Source: Methyloversatilis sp. RAC08 (lineage in GTDB: Bacteria; Pseudomonadota; Gammaproteobacteria; Burkholderiales; Rhodocyclaceae). From it: DNA of 64,000 nucleotides. The DNA lies in contig NZ_CP016448.1 of the NCBI RefSeq assembly GCF_001713355.1, positions 930,001-994,000 on the forward strand, in the 5' to 3' direction. The notes below the pieces were generated by a model, which was not told where the DNA came from, did not search any database, and saw only the letters and a program-made list of their open reading frames with translations. Below are positions 55,590 through 64,000 of this stretch, piece after piece. The position numbers and the translations under genes are program-made. The first letter of the stretch is position 1; the number at the start of each line of letters is the position of its first letter.

Positions 55590-55692
55590 GTCGCCACGAC
55601 GCGCTCAAGGCCGGTGGTGTTCCAGCAGCGCTCTGTTGTGCGTGCTGCGGCACGTGCAGTGGTCGAAACAGCGCGATATCGAAGGAGCGCCC

Positions 55693-56076
55693 ATGCAACG
55701 CACCATGCTTCAGTCCAAGCTGCACCGTGTCACGACCACCCATTCCGAACTGCACTACGAAGGTTCGTGTGCGATCGACCAGAATCTGCTGGACGCGGCG
55801 GACATCCGCGAATATCAGGCGATCGACATCTACAACGTGACCAACGGCGAGCGCTTTTCGACCTATGCGATCAGCGCGGAACGCGGTACCGGCATCATTT
55901 CGGTCAATGGTGCGGCAGCCCGCAAGGCGGCCGCCGGCGACCTGCTGATCATTGCCTGTTTCGCGCAATACACCGAAGTCGAGCTGGCCCGATTCGAACC
56001 TAAGCTGGTGTACGTCGATGGCAAGAACCGCATCGTGAACCAACGCGGTCACATTCCGGTACAGATGGCTGGCTGA
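55693..56076 (+). CDS. panD: Aspartate 1-decarboxylase
   Basis: Pyruvoyl enzyme making beta-alanine for pantothenate. 127 residues with [20 protein letters not shown], and the self-cleavage site Gly24-Ser25 in YEGSCAID, where the pyruvoyl group forms. AAGGAGCG precedes the ATG. A terminator follows. Confidence 0.97.
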   Translation: MQRTMLQSKLHRVTTTHSELHYEGSCAIDQNLLDAADIREYQAIDIYNVTNGERFSTYAISAERGTGIISVNGAAARKAAAGDLLIIACFAQYTEVELARFEPKLVYVDGKNRIVNQRGHIPVQMAG

Positions 56077-56104
56077 ACCGCCGCCGGTCTGCATGCACCC
56101 ACCG

Positions 56105-56128
56105 AGACCCGCACCACGCGGGTCTTTT
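56105..56128 (+). terminator. Rho-independent terminator after panD
   Basis: Eight-base stem AGACCCGC / GCGGGTCT with a five-base loop and a short T run, 29 bases after the panD stop. Ends the pan operon. Confidence 0.8.
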
Positions 56129-56178
56129 CGCGTGCGGCGATGTGAAACAATGCCGGCTTGCCCATCGACTGTCCCGCA

Positions 56179-57057
56179 ATGAACCTGCACCTCCTGCGCA
56201 TCTTCCACGCTGTCGGCGAGCACACCAGCTTTTCGCGCGCAGCGGAACATCTGGGCGTCAGCCAGCCGGCGGTATCCAAGGCACTGCGCGAGCTGGAAGA
56301 CCAACTCGACGTGGTGCTGATCGAGCGCGGCGCGCGTGTCGTGTCGCTGACCGAAGCGGGTCAGGTGCTGTTCGAGTACGCGGTGGGCATCTTTGCGATG
56401 GAGCGCGAGGCGCTGGAAGCGCTCCAGGCCTATTCCGATCTGGAGCGCGGCCGCCTGCGCATCGGCGCCAGCATGACCGTCGCGGCCTACTGGTTGCCCG
56501 GCTATGTGGCCGACTTCGCCCAGGCGCATCCAGGGGTGTCGCTGAGCCTGACCAGCGCCAATACCCAGACCATTGCCGAAAGCCTGCTCGCCTGCGAGGT
56601 CGATATCGCGCTGGTGGAAGGCCCGGTCGAGGATGAGCGCATCGAATCACGCCCCTGGCGCGAAGAGGCACTGCTGATCGTCGCACCGCCCGACGGTGCG
56701 CTGGCCAAAGCCGGCGAGGTCACGATAGAAGCGCTGTCGCAGGCAACCTGGGTGGTGCGCGAACCCGGTTCGGGTACGCGCGAAGTCGTGAATCGCTGGC
56801 TGGACAAGCTGGGCATACGCCCCGCCCGGCTGATCGAAGCAGGCAGTACGGAAGCCGTCATCCAGACCGTGGCGGCCGGCGGCGGCGTTTCGATGGTGCC
56901 GCGGGTCAGTTCGGCCGACCAGATCGCGCTCGGAAAAGTCGCCACCTTGACGCTGCCCGACGTTCAGTTGAGCCGCCAGCTATACCGATTGCGCCTGCCA
57001 CGTCGGCCGCTCAGCCCGGCAGCGCTGGCCTTCGAGGCGATGATCGCCACTGATTGA
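56179..57057 (+). CDS. LysR-family transcriptional regulator
   Basis: A 292-residue regulator: winged helix-turn-helix at the N-terminus (TSFSRAAEHLGVSQPAVSKA LRELE region) and a periplasmic-binding-protein-like effector domain (RLRIGASMTVAAYWLPGYVA, GSGTREVVNRWLD). It most resembles CysB/CbbR-like LysR regulators; the effector and targets are not apparent. Start ATG 56179 fits the family; the upstream TTG does not. Convergent with pepN. Confidence 0.9.
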   Translation: MNLHLLRIFHAVGEHTSFSRAAEHLGVSQPAVSKALRELEDQLDVVLIERGARVVSLTEAGQVLFEYAVGIFAMEREALEALQAYSDLERGRLRIGASMTVAAYWLPGYVADFAQAHPGVSLSLTSANTQTIAESLLACEVDIALVEGPVEDERIESRPWREEALLIVAPPDGALAKAGEVTIEALSQATWVVREPGSGTREVVNRWLDKLGIRPARLIEAGSTEAVIQTVAAGGGVSMVPRVSSADQIALGKVATLTLPDVQLSRQLYRLRLPRRPLSPAALAFEAMIATD

Positions 57058-57061
57058 GAGG

Positions 57062-57137
57062 GCAAGGTACAAGGTTCAAGGGTCGAAGGTGCTGGCGGCG
57101 GCGCTTGGCTGTTACTTGTACCTTGAACCTCACCACT
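57062..57137. repeat. Imperfect inverted repeat between LysR and pepN genes
   Basis: AAGGTACAAGGTTCAAGG at the left and TTGTACCTTGAACCT at the right, arranged as imperfect inverted arms made of short GGTTCAAGG/GGTACAAGG units. It lies between two convergent genes and could end transcription on both strands. Confidence 0.5.
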
Positions 57138-57141
57138 GCTC

Positions 57142-59790
57142 TCAAGCCAAAGCCCGGCTGACGACCTCGGCGACATCCGACGACAGACCCGGCTGCGCGG
57201 CGATGCTTTCCAGCGCGGCGCGGGCATGCGCCTGGCGACCGTCGTCGAAGCGGCGCCAGCGGTCGAAGGCGCGGGCCACGCGTGAGGCCACCTGCGGGTT
57301 CACCGGATCGAGCTCTCGGATGACACCGGCCGCATAGGTATAACCCGAGCCGTCCGCCGCATGGAAATGCAGCGGATTGGCGGCGCAGAAGGTGCGCACC
57401 AGCGCATACACCTTGTTCGGATTCTTCAGGTCGAATGCCTCGTGCGCCATCAGTTCTCGCACGCGCGCCGTCGTGCCGACCGCCGGCGAGGTCGCCTGCA
57501 CCGTCAGCCACTTGTCCACCACCAGGGCTTCGTGCTTCCAGCGCGCGTAGAACTCGGCCAGCGCGACCTCGCGCAAGGGCGTTTCGCTGTGCGCCAGCAG
57601 GGTCAGCGCAGCCGACTGGTCGGTCATGTTGTCCGCATCGCGGAACTGCGAGAGCGCGCGCAATTGCAGCGCCGGGTCGTCCAGTTCCATCAGATAGCCC
57701 AGCGCAAGATTGCGCAGCGCACGCCGACCCATCGCGGCAGCGTCCGGCAGGTAGGGGCCGGTCACGGCAAGCGATTCGAGCAGCGCCTCGAACTGCGGGC
57801 GCAAGGCCTGCGCCAGCGTGCGCCGGAAAATCCGACGTACCCGGTGCGCGGCATCCGGATCGATCACCGTCATCTGGTCGCCGAGCCAGATCTCCGACGG
57901 CAGTGCCAACGCCTCGGCGGCGAAGGCCGGGTCTTGCGCTGCCTTGCCAAGGGTCTCGGTGAAGGCATCGATGAACACGGTCGGCACTTCGGGCGTTCCG
58001 CCCGCCTGCAAGGTCGCCACGCCGGCGAGCATGAGCCTCGTGGCCAGCCGCTGGCCCGCCTCCCAGCGGTTGAATTCGTCGCGGTCGTGCGCCATCAAGG
58101 TTGCCAGCGCACTGTCCGGGCAGTCGAACAGCAGCGTCACCGGTGCCGAAAAATTGCGCAGCAGCGACGGTAGCGGTGCTTGCGTCAGGCAATGCCCCGA
58201 AAGATCGAAGTCGAAGGTCTGCGAGGTTTCGGTCAGGGACAGCACCGTGGTCGGCAGGATTTCGCGGCCATCGGACGACAGCAGGCCAACGGCAACCGGA
58301 ATGTGCAGCGGGCCGCGCTCGAGTGAAATGCCTTCCTGCGCCAGACGCTTCTCGTAGGCGGTCGGCGGATTGTCCTGCGTCAGCGTGAGCCGATAGCGGC
58401 CGGATGCGACGTCGAAGTCGGCTGCGGCCTTCAGCGTCGGCGTGCCGGCCTGCTCGTACCAGCGACGGAATCGGGACAGATCGACGCCGCTCGCGTCCTG
58501 CATGGCTGACGCGAAGGCGTCGCAGGTGACCGCCTGCCCGTCATGGCGCTCGAAGTACAGCTTCATGCCACGCTGGAAACCGTCTTCGCCCAGCAGGGTG
58601 TGGATCATGCGCACCACCTCGGCGCCCTTCTCGTAGACCGTGGCAGTGTAGAAGTTGTTGATTTCCTCGTAACTGGCCGGACGCACCGGGTGAGCCATCG
58701 GACCGGCGTCCTCCGGGAACTGCGCTGCGCGCAGGCCGCGAACCTCCTGGATGCGCTGCACGGCACGCGAATACATGTCCGAGCCGTACTCCTGGTCGCG
58801 GAACACGGTCAGGCCTTCCTTCAGCGACAGCTGGAACCAGTCACGGCAGGTGACGCGGTTGCCGGTCCAGTTGTGGAAGTACTCGTGCGCGACCACGCGG
58901 TCGATGTTCATGTAATCGACATCGGTGGCGATGTCGGGCCGCGCCAGCACGTACTTCGTGTTGAAGATGTTCAAGCCCTTGTTTTCCATCGCGCCCATGT
59001 TGAAATCGCCCACGGCGACGATCATGTAGCGGTCGAGATCCAGTTCGAGGCCGAAACGCTCTTCGTCCCAGCGCATCGACTTCTTCAGCGCGTGCATCGC
59101 GAAATCGCACTGATCGAGCTTGCCCGGTTCGACGTAGATCGCCAGATCGACTTCGCGCCCGGAGGCGGTCGTGTAGCGATCGTCGAGCCGGTCGAGCTTC
59201 GCGGCGACCATGGCGAACAGGTAGCACGGCTTGGGAAACGGATCGACCCAGCGCGCCCAGTGACGGCCGCCGGCTTCGTCACCGCTGGCTTCCAGGTTGC
59301 CGTTGGCAAGCAGATCGGGGAAACGTTCGCGGCTGGCGTGCAGGGTGACCGTGTAGCGCGACATCACGTCTGGCCGATCCGGGAAAAACGTGATGCGGCG
59401 GAAGCCTTCGGCCTCGCACTGCGTGAAGTAGCCGTCCTTCGAACGGAACAAGCCGGACAGCGTCGTGTTGACATCCGGCCGGATGCGCACCCTTGTGGTC
59501 AGCCGGCAGTTGTCCGGCAGTCCGGCCAGCACGAGCCGGCCGTCCTTCAGCCGACTGGCGGGGTTGTCCAGCGTGTCATCGTCAACGCGGACGTCAATCA
59601 GCTCGAGCGCTTCGCCATCCAGCTCCAGATCGGCCCGGGCTGCATTTTCGTTGCGCCGCACAAGCATGACTGCGCCAACCGTCGTGTCGCCATCGTCGGC
59701 GATCGACACATCAAGGTCGATGGTATCCACCCACCAGGCAGGCGCGCTGTAGTCACGCAGGTGGATGGCGCGCGAAAAAGAGTTCTTCAT
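57142..59790 (-). CDS. pepN: Aminopeptidase N
   Basis: Zinc aminopeptidase of the M1 family, broad in N-terminal residue preference, cytosolic. 882 residues with the substrate motif MGAMENKGLNIF and the zinc site VVAHEYFHNWTGNRVTCRDW (HExxH). Length and the C-terminal helical half match the E. coli enzyme. Single gene, with no operon partner. Confidence 0.97.
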   Translation of the reverse strand: MKNSFSRAIHLRDYSAPAWWVDTIDLDVSIADDGDTTVGAVMLVRRNENAARADLELDGEALELIDVRVDDDTLDNPASRLKDGRLVLAGLPDNCRLTTRVRIRPDVNTTLSGLFRSKDGYFTQCEAEGFRRITFFPDRPDVMSRYTVTLHASRERFPDLLANGNLEASGDEAGGRHWARWVDPFPKPCYLFAMVAAKLDRLDDRYTTASGREVDLAIYVEPGKLDQCDFAMHALKKSMRWDEERFGLELDLDRYMIVAVGDFNMGAMENKGLNIFNTKYVLARPDIATDVDYMNIDRVVAHEYFHNWTGNRVTCRDWFQLSLKEGLTVFRDQEYGSDMYSRAVQRIQEVRGLRAAQFPEDAGPMAHPVRPASYEEINNFYTATVYEKGAEVVRMIHTLLGEDGFQRGMKLYFERHDGQAVTCDAFASAMQDASGVDLSRFRRWYEQAGTPTLKAAADFDVASGRYRLTLTQDNPPTAYEKRLAQEGISLERGPLHIPVAVGLLSSDGREILPTTVLSLTETSQTFDFDLSGHCLTQAPLPSLLRNFSAPVTLLFDCPDSALATLMAHDRDEFNRWEAGQRLATRLMLAGVATLQAGGTPEVPTVFIDAFTETLGKAAQDPAFAAEALALPSEIWLGDQMTVIDPDAAHRVRRIFRRTLAQALRPQFEALLESLAVTGPYLPDAAAMGRRALRNLALGYLMELDDPALQLRALSQFRDADNMTDQSAALTLLAHSETPLREVALAEFYARWKHEALVVDKWLTVQATSPAVGTTARVRELMAHEAFDLKNPNKVYALVRTFCAANPLHFHAADGSGYTYAAGVIRELDPVNPQVASRVARAFDRWRRFDDGRQAHARAALESIAAQPGLSSDVAEVVSRALA

Positions 59791-60048
59791 TTGTTAACTT
59801 CCGTGTCGATAACATCAGGGGCAGCCATTCGAACGCTGCCTTGAACAAGGGTTCGCAACGATTGCACATCTCGGCAAAGTCAGTCTGCATGCGGCTGTGA
59901 CGAAGATCCTGCGAACGGGAAAAGGGAGCAGACAGGGTATTTGGCGCTCTATCTGCAGGCCGGGTTAACCCTTAGTCCGGGTGACCTAAGTTCTGAAGAA
60001 TGACACATCGCAGCATTACCATCGAACCAACAACTCAAAAGGTATGCC

Positions 60049-60633
60049 ATGGGTGCAATTTTGAATGAGGGAGCTCCGGCGTCGCGCCAACAGCGTGATG
60101 ATCCGACTTCGCGCTCCGCACGGGAACATGCGGCATGGCCGAGATTTTCGGCCAATGCGTCACGCCACGCCGAGATCGGAGCCAACGGTCAGCCCGTGGC
60201 CGCAGCGGGTCTGCGCAACTGGACCGCCGGCGAGCTTGCTGCCCTGTTGTGCGAAGTGCTCAAGCGCGAACATGCAGCGCTGGCAGCCTGCCACGGACAA
60301 CGCGTCGAAGCCGACTGGATTCCGCTCGCTCGCTCGCTCGCCATCCGCCTGGCCGAGACACCGGGCATGACGCTGGCGACCAGCCCGCTGAAAACCCGCT
60401 TCCTGCTGCGCGAACAGATCGGCGCCTGGCTGGTGAACAACGCGCTTGATGTCGATGCCGCGCATTCCGTACTGATCGCGCTGCCCGACAGCTGGAATTC
60501 AGGTCGCGTGCTGTCCTATCTGTTCCGCCATGAAATTGCGCCGATGCACTACGTGACGGCATCCGTCCGCAGCAACAATCAGCCGATCTCCGGCCCCCCC
60601 CCGATCCGCGAAGAGTTCAGCGTCAGCGCCTGA
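60049..60633 (+). CDS. Hypothetical protein
   Basis: A 194-residue protein without recognised domain, signal peptide or membrane segment. The first 45 residues are polar and look disordered. The middle (NWTAGELAALLCEVLKREHA, RSLAIRLAETPG) and the end (AHSVLIALPDSWNSGRVLSY) are helical. Coding is supported by codon use and by a ribosome-site-like AAAGG before ATG 60049. A strong terminator follows about 50 bases after the stop. Nothing in the flanks hints at a role. Confidence 0.65.
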   Translation: MGAILNEGAPASRQQRDDPTSRSAREHAAWPRFSANASRHAEIGANGQPVAAAGLRNWTAGELAALLCEVLKREHAALAACHGQRVEADWIPLARSLAIRLAETPGMTLATSPLKTRFLLREQIGAWLVNNALDVDAAHSVLIALPDSWNSGRVLSYLFRHEIAPMHYVTASVRSNNQPISGPPPIREEFSVSA

Positions 60634-60683
60634 CACCGGAACGGCATTCCGCGACTTTCCGGTCGCACCCCATGCAAGGTCAG

Positions 60684-60724
60684 AAAAAAGGTGGTCGTGG
60701 CAAAAAGCCGCGACCACCTTTTTT
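60684..60724. terminator. Bidirectional terminator
   Basis: AAAAAAGGTGGTCG, inner mismatch, loop CAAAAAGC region, CGACCACCTTTTTT. Long stem with A and T runs on both sides, just downstream of the hypothetical gene. Confidence 0.9.
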
Positions 60725-60796
60725 CTTGGTTTCGATGAAGACGACCACCTGATGTTGCGGTTCGGCGCGTTTGCCGCGCGTTCCCGTACCCCAAAA

Positions 60797-60826
60797 CAAA
60801 AAGGCCAGTTCCCGGGAACTGGCCTG
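60797..60826 (-). terminator. Terminator downstream of tRNA-Thr
   Basis: GGCCAGTTCCC/GGGAACTGGCC inverted repeat at 60803-60824 followed on the minus strand by TTTTT. Lies about 16 bases after the CCA end of the tRNA. Confidence 0.85.
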
Positions 60827-60841
60827 TCTGCCTGAATCTAC

Positions 60842-60917
60842 TGGTGCCGCTGGCCGGAATCGAACTGGCGACCTTCGCATTACGAATGCGCTGCTCTACC
60901 AACTGAGCTACAGCGGC
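60842..60917 (-). tRNA. tRNA-Thr (anticodon CGT)
   Basis: The minus strand reads GCCGCTGTAGCTCAGTTGGT onward, acceptor GCCGCTG/CAGCGGC, anticodon loop TTCGTAA (anticodon CGT), T arm AGTTCGATTCC and encoded CCA. 76 bases. A terminator follows. Confidence 0.95.
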
Positions 60918-61007
60918 GAAAAAGAGCGCGCATGTTAGCCGTTGGCACGGCTCAAATCAATGAGAACCTGCACGCAACGCGGAAGAATGCACGGATCGAT
61001 GGTGCGG

Positions 61008-61433
61008 TCACACTGCAGCAGCTGAAGGACGCATGCGGACGACGATGTCCATGCCATCGGCGACCATGCCCGGCGGCAGCGACGGCATGCCATCGACGCG
61101 CAGCACGTGCTGCGGAATGTCGGTCAGGCAGCCGGTCACGACGTCATACAGGTGATGATGCGGCTCGGTGTTCGGATCGAAGAACACCTTGGTCGGGTCG
61201 ACAATGACCTCGCGGATCAGTCCGGAATCACGCAGCAGCTTCAGCGTGTTGTAGACCGTTGCCTTCGAGGCCGACGGAGAAGTTTCATTCACCATGCCCA
61301 GAATCTGGTCAGCCGACAGGTGCTCCATGCGGGAGAACAGTACGCAGGCGATATCCACACGGGGCTGCGTCAGATTGACGCCGTGCTTGCGCAGCAGATC
61401 TATCGTTTGTTCGCGGTTCAACGTGGTTTTCAT
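61008..61433 (-). CDS. Fur-family transcriptional repressor
   Basis: A 141-residue metal-type regulator: winged helix (GVNLTQPRVDIACVLF, SKATVYNTLKLLRDSGLIRE) and a dimer domain with the EPHHHLYDVVTG metal site. It has a single cysteine and lacks the Cys-x2-Cys pairs that hold structural zinc in Fur, Zur and PerR, so it may be an Irr-like or otherwise divergent member. Starts MKTTLNREQTIDLLRKHGVN; more open codons upstream overlap ispH and are not coding. About 50 bases after ispH on the same strand. Confidence 0.88.
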   Translation of the reverse strand: MKTTLNREQTIDLLRKHGVNLTQPRVDIACVLFSRMEHLSADQILGMVNETSPSASKATVYNTLKLLRDSGLIREVIVDPTKVFFDPNTEPHHHLYDVVTGCLTDIPQHVLRVDGMPSLPPGMVADGMDIVVRMRPSAAAV

Positions 61434-61482
61434 GATTCCCAGTATATGTAAGCGGGCCCGTCCGCGCCAATCAACGGGTCTG

Positions 61483-62409
61483 TCACCCCTGCACCAGTTC
61501 CTTCGGAAGCGGGAAGTTGACGTTTTCCGGCGCGCCTTCGAGCATGCGCACCGAGCCGGCGCCGAGTTCGCGCAGCCGTGCCACCACTTCATCGACCAGC
61601 ACTTCCGGTGCCGACGCCCCAGCGGTCACGCCAACGCGTTTGCGACCGGACAGCCAGACCGGATCGATCTGCGTCGCGTTGTCGATCAGATAGGCCGGCA
61701 CGCCGAACTGTTGCGCCACCTCGCGCAAGCGGTTCGAGTTGGAACTGTTCGGTGAGCCCACCACCAGCACCAGATCGCTGCGTGGCGCCATGAATTTGAC
61801 CGCATCCTGCCGGTTCTGCGTCGCGTAGCAGATGTCGTCGCGCTTCGGACCGACGATGTCCGGGAAGCGCGTCCGCAGCGCCTCCACGATGACTTCGGCG
61901 TCGTCCACCGACAATGTGGTCTGCGTGACATAGGCAAGCTTGCCGGCATCCCTGACGGTCAGCAAGGCGACGTCGGCAACGGTTTCGACCAGATACATGC
62001 CACCGTCCGTCTGCCCCATCGTTCCTTCGACTTCCGGATGTCCCTTGTGCCCGATCATGACGATTTCACGGCCGGCATCGCGCATCTTGGCCACTTCGAC
62101 GTGCACCTTGGTCACCAGCGGGCAGGTTGCGTCGAACACGCGCAGGCCACGCGACGACGCGTCGTGGCGCACCGCCTGCGGCACACCGTGCGCGCTGAAG
62201 ATCAGCGTGGCGCCCTCGGGCACCAGTTCGAGGTCGTCGATGAAGATCGCACCCTTGGCGCGCAGGCTGTCGACGACGAACTTGTTGTGCACCACCTCGT
62301 GCCGCACATAGATCGGCGCACCGTACTGCTCGAGCGCCCGCTCGACGATGGCGATCGCCCGCTCGACGCCGGCACAGAAACCGCGCGGATTGGCCAGCAG
62401 TATTTCCAT
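61483..62409 (-). CDS. ispH: 4-hydroxy-3-methylbut-2-enyl diphosphate reductase
   Basis: Last step of the MEP pathway, making isopentenyl and dimethylallyl diphosphate. 308 residues with the three iron-sulfur cluster cysteines, Cys12 (PRGFCAGV), Cys96 (FDATCPLV) and Cys194 ([10 protein letters not shown]), and substrate-binding FSAHGVPQ. Lies 10 bases after the fkpB stop in the ileS-lspA-fkpB-ispH run. Confidence 0.97.
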   Translation of the reverse strand: MEILLANPRGFCAGVERAIAIVERALEQYGAPIYVRHEVVHNKFVVDSLRAKGAIFIDDLELVPEGATLIFSAHGVPQAVRHDASSRGLRVFDATCPLVTKVHVEVAKMRDAGREIVMIGHKGHPEVEGTMGQTDGGMYLVETVADVALLTVRDAGKLAYVTQTTLSVDDAEVIVEALRTRFPDIVGPKRDDICYATQNRQDAVKFMAPRSDLVLVVGSPNSSNSNRLREVAQQFGVPAYLIDNATQIDPVWLSGRKRVGVTAGASAPEVLVDEVVARLRELGAGSVRMLEGAPENVNFPLPKELVQG

Positions 62410-62419
62410 GTTTCCTCCG

Positions 62420-62860
62420 TCAGAGGATGCCGATGATCTGGACCTCGAAGCTTACGGCCCGCCCTGCCAGCGGATGATTGAAATCGATCAGCGCCGACTT
62501 GTCATCCACTTCCTTCACCAGGCCGGGAAACTTGTTGCCGTCTTCACCCAGGAATTCGACGATGGAATTCACCGCCAGTTCGACATCGTCCGGCAGGTCG
62601 GCGCGGGCAAAGCGCTCGACCAGATCTTCCCTGTGGTCACCGAACACTTCGCCGGCTTCCAGTTCGAACACCTCGCGATCGCCGACCGCCAGGCCGACGA
62701 GACAGATTTCGAGCGCGGGCGCCAGCTCACCCCGTCCCAGCTGCAGCGTCGCAGGCCGGGAATCGAAGGTGCTGACCCGTACCACGGCCCTTTCGGTTTC
62801 CGGCACGGCCATGCGGTAATGCAGGGTCACCAGGCTGTCCGGCTTGATCTTGTCACTCAT
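62420..62860 (-). CDS. fkpB: FKBP-type peptidyl-prolyl isomerase (SlpA/FkpB)
   Basis: A 146-residue SlyD/SlpA-type prolyl isomerase: residues 5-20 [33 protein letters not shown], the inserted flap ([20 protein letters not shown]) and closing [15 protein letters not shown]. Its ATG overlaps the lspA stop (ATGA), and ispH follows, the usual cluster. It lacks SlyD's His-rich metal tail. Confidence 0.93.
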   Translation of the reverse strand: MSDKIKPDSLVTLHYRMAVPETERAVVRVSTFDSRPATLQLGRGELAPALEICLVGLAVGDREVFELEAGEVFGDHREDLVERFARADLPDDVELAVNSIVEFLGEDGNKFPGLVKEVDDKSALIDFNHPLAGRAVSFEVQIIGIL

Positions 62861-63351
62861 GCTTGCTTCTCCGCACGGGCGGCGCGCGACACCAGCCAGA
62901 ACTGATCGATCAGCATCAGCACGACACCCGCAGTAATGGCCGAATCGGCCACGTTGAACGCCGGAAAGCCGTGGCTCCCGGCATGAAAATACAGAAAATC
63001 GACGACCGCTCCCAGCACCACGCGGTCGATCAGGTTGCCGATGGCGCCCCCGAGGATCAACGCAAGCCCCAGCGGCAGAACGGTTTGAGTGACATGGCGG
63101 CGCATCAGCACGATGAGCCAGGTGGACACGGCCGACGTCAGCACGATGAAGAACCAGCGCTGCCAGCCCGAATGGTCTGCCAGAAAACTGAATGCGGCGC
63201 CCGGGTTGTACACCAGCACCAGATCGAAGTAGGACGTCACGGACCAGCTCTGGCCGTAGGACAACCATCCGGTGATCAGGTATTTGGTCAGCTGGTCCGC
63301 ACCCACGACCACCAGGGCGACGGCCAGCCAGCCGGCGAAGCGCACAGTCAT
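62857..63351 (-). CDS. lspA: Lipoprotein signal peptidase II
   Basis: Inner membrane aspartic protease that cuts prolipoproteins before the lipidated cysteine. 164 residues, four membrane helices, and both catalytic Asp motifs, GNLIDRVVLG and FNVADSAI. The start is five bases after the ileS stop. Confidence 0.97.
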   Translation of the reverse strand: MTVRFAGWLAVALVVVGADQLTKYLITGWLSYGQSWSVTSYFDLVLVYNPGAAFSFLADHSGWQRWFFIVLTSAVSTWLIVLMRRHVTQTVLPLGLALILGGAIGNLIDRVVLGAVVDFLYFHAGSHGFPAFNVADSAITAGVVLMLIDQFWLVSRAARAEKQA

Positions 63352-63356
63352 GGTGG

Positions 63357-64000
63357 TCAGGCGTGGCTGCGCGTTTCACCCTCGCCATGCAGATTGCTGT
63401 CGCAACGGCCGCACAGTTCGGGGTGCTCGGGGTTGCTGCCGACATCGGCGCGATAATGCCAGCAGCGCGCGCACTTGACCTGCGCGCTTGCCACCGCACT
63501 GACGCCCTGCTCCGCGTCCGAATCGACCTTGACCAGCGTCGCCCCGGAGGTGATGAGCACGAAGCGCAGATCGTCGCCCAGTGCCGCAAGATCGTCGTAA
63601 GTCGTACCGGCTGCGCGCACTTCGACTTCGGCCTGCAGCGACGAACCGATGGCGCCTTCGGCACGCAGCGTTTCGAGTACTCGCGCCGATTCGGCCCGCA
63701 ACGTGCGGATGCGCCCCCAGCTTTCCAGCAGAGCAGCTTCGTCGGCCTGCATCGGCAGCGCATTCCAGGTGGTCAGCATGACGCTGTCGAGGTTGGCCGC
63801 ATACGGGCCGTTCTTGCCCGCTTCGGCCAGCACGGTCCAGATTTCCTCCGCCGTGAAAGGCATGATCGGCGCCATCAGGCGCACCAGCGTCTGCGTGATG
63901 TGCCACAGCGCGCCCTGGGCCGAGCGGCGGGCGAGCGAGCCGGGTGCTGTCGTATAAAGCCGGTCCTTCAGGATGTCGAGGTAGAAGCCGCCGAGATCTT
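63357..64000 (-). CDS. ileS: Isoleucyl-tRNA synthetase, C-terminal part
   Basis: The gene enters from the right edge; only the last 214 residues are seen. These include the end of the anticodon-binding domain (ALWHITQTLVRLMAPIMPFT, AEEIW) and the C-terminal zinc finger CARCWHYRADVG ... CGRCDSNLHG, both typical of bacterial IleRS. It leads the ileS-lspA-fkpB-ispH run. Confidence 0.95.
   Translation of the reverse strand, partial: DLGGFYLDILKDRLYTTAPGSLARRSAQGALWHITQTLVRLMAPIMPFTAEEIWTVLAEAGKNGPYAANLDSVMLTTWNALPMQADEAALLESWGRIRTLRAESARVLETLRAEGAIGSSLQAEVEVRAAGTTYDDLAALGDDLRFVLITSGATLVKVDSDAEQGVSAVASAQVKCARCWHYRADVGSNPEHPELCGRCDSNLHGEGETRSHA

Overview
This 64 kb window is a GC-rich chromosomal segment, most likely from a betaproteobacterium. 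The gene orders ispB / rplU-rpmA-obgE-proB, ileS-lspA-fkpB-ispH, pcnB...panB-panC-panD and pilS-pilR are typical of that class. The four PEP-CTERM proteins and the RpoN-type promoters in front of two of them fit an exopolysaccharide- and exosortase-bearing Rhodocyclales-like organism. A Methyloversatilis-like genus is my guess from general resemblance only. There are no rRNA genes, insertion sequences, prophage or CRISPR array.

Layout. 1-9.1 kb: partial patatin-like phospholipase, malic enzyme maeB, a membrane-anchored lytic transglycosylase, a histone H1-like protein built of 54-bp repeats, a large MscS channel and phosphatidylserine decarboxylase. 9.3-16.6 kb: a MoaD-like protein paired with an Asp-box (BNR) protein, a PHB-depolymerase-family esterase diverging from an autotransporter, thioredoxin 2, a small secreted protein and a YjfB-like protein. 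16.7-21.5 kb: short dispersed repeats, a frameshifted cupin relic, and a compact operon (thioesterase, HCCA-isomerase-like, CmcJ-like, MAPEG) facing GlxA- and AraC-type regulators. 21.6-28.3 kb: a lipoprotein with two NTF2-like domains, two PEP-CTERM proteins with sigma-54-type promoters, a secreted alpha/beta hydrolase, VapBC, and an AT-rich islet with a DUF4238 protein and a HEPN-motif protein. 28.3-33.3 kb: class Ia ribonucleotide reductase (nrdA, nrdB) under a pair of NrdR boxes, then ampD. 33.5-41.2 kb: pilR-pilS, a small PP0621-type protein, tRNA-Pro, ispB, rplU-rpmA-obgE-proB. 41.2-44.1 kb: a NarL-type sensor kinase diverging from a DUF1328 peptide and two response regulators.

44.1-51.4 kb is the most distinctive part. 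It is a seven-gene, one-strand locus: two TonB-dependent receptors (one of the copper-receptor type), two DUF2946 proteins, a YcnI-type (DUF1775) copper protein, and two PEP-CTERM proteins. Three of its exported proteins (YcnI-type and both PEP-CTERM proteins) are predicted to begin with histidine after signal peptide removal. That is the arrangement of a copper histidine brace, and I propose it as the candidate undescribed system here.

51.5-64 kb is housekeeping: pcnB, a DUF486 gene where folK usually lies, a deoxynucleoside kinase and panBCD, a LysR regulator, pepN, an unknown gene, tRNA-Thr, a Fur-family repressor, ispH-fkpB-lspA and the C-terminal part of ileS.

Starts were chosen by ribosome binding site, signal peptide or family length where possible, so several differ from the longest open frame. 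Functions are inferred from sequence motifs recognised by eye; no database search was run.
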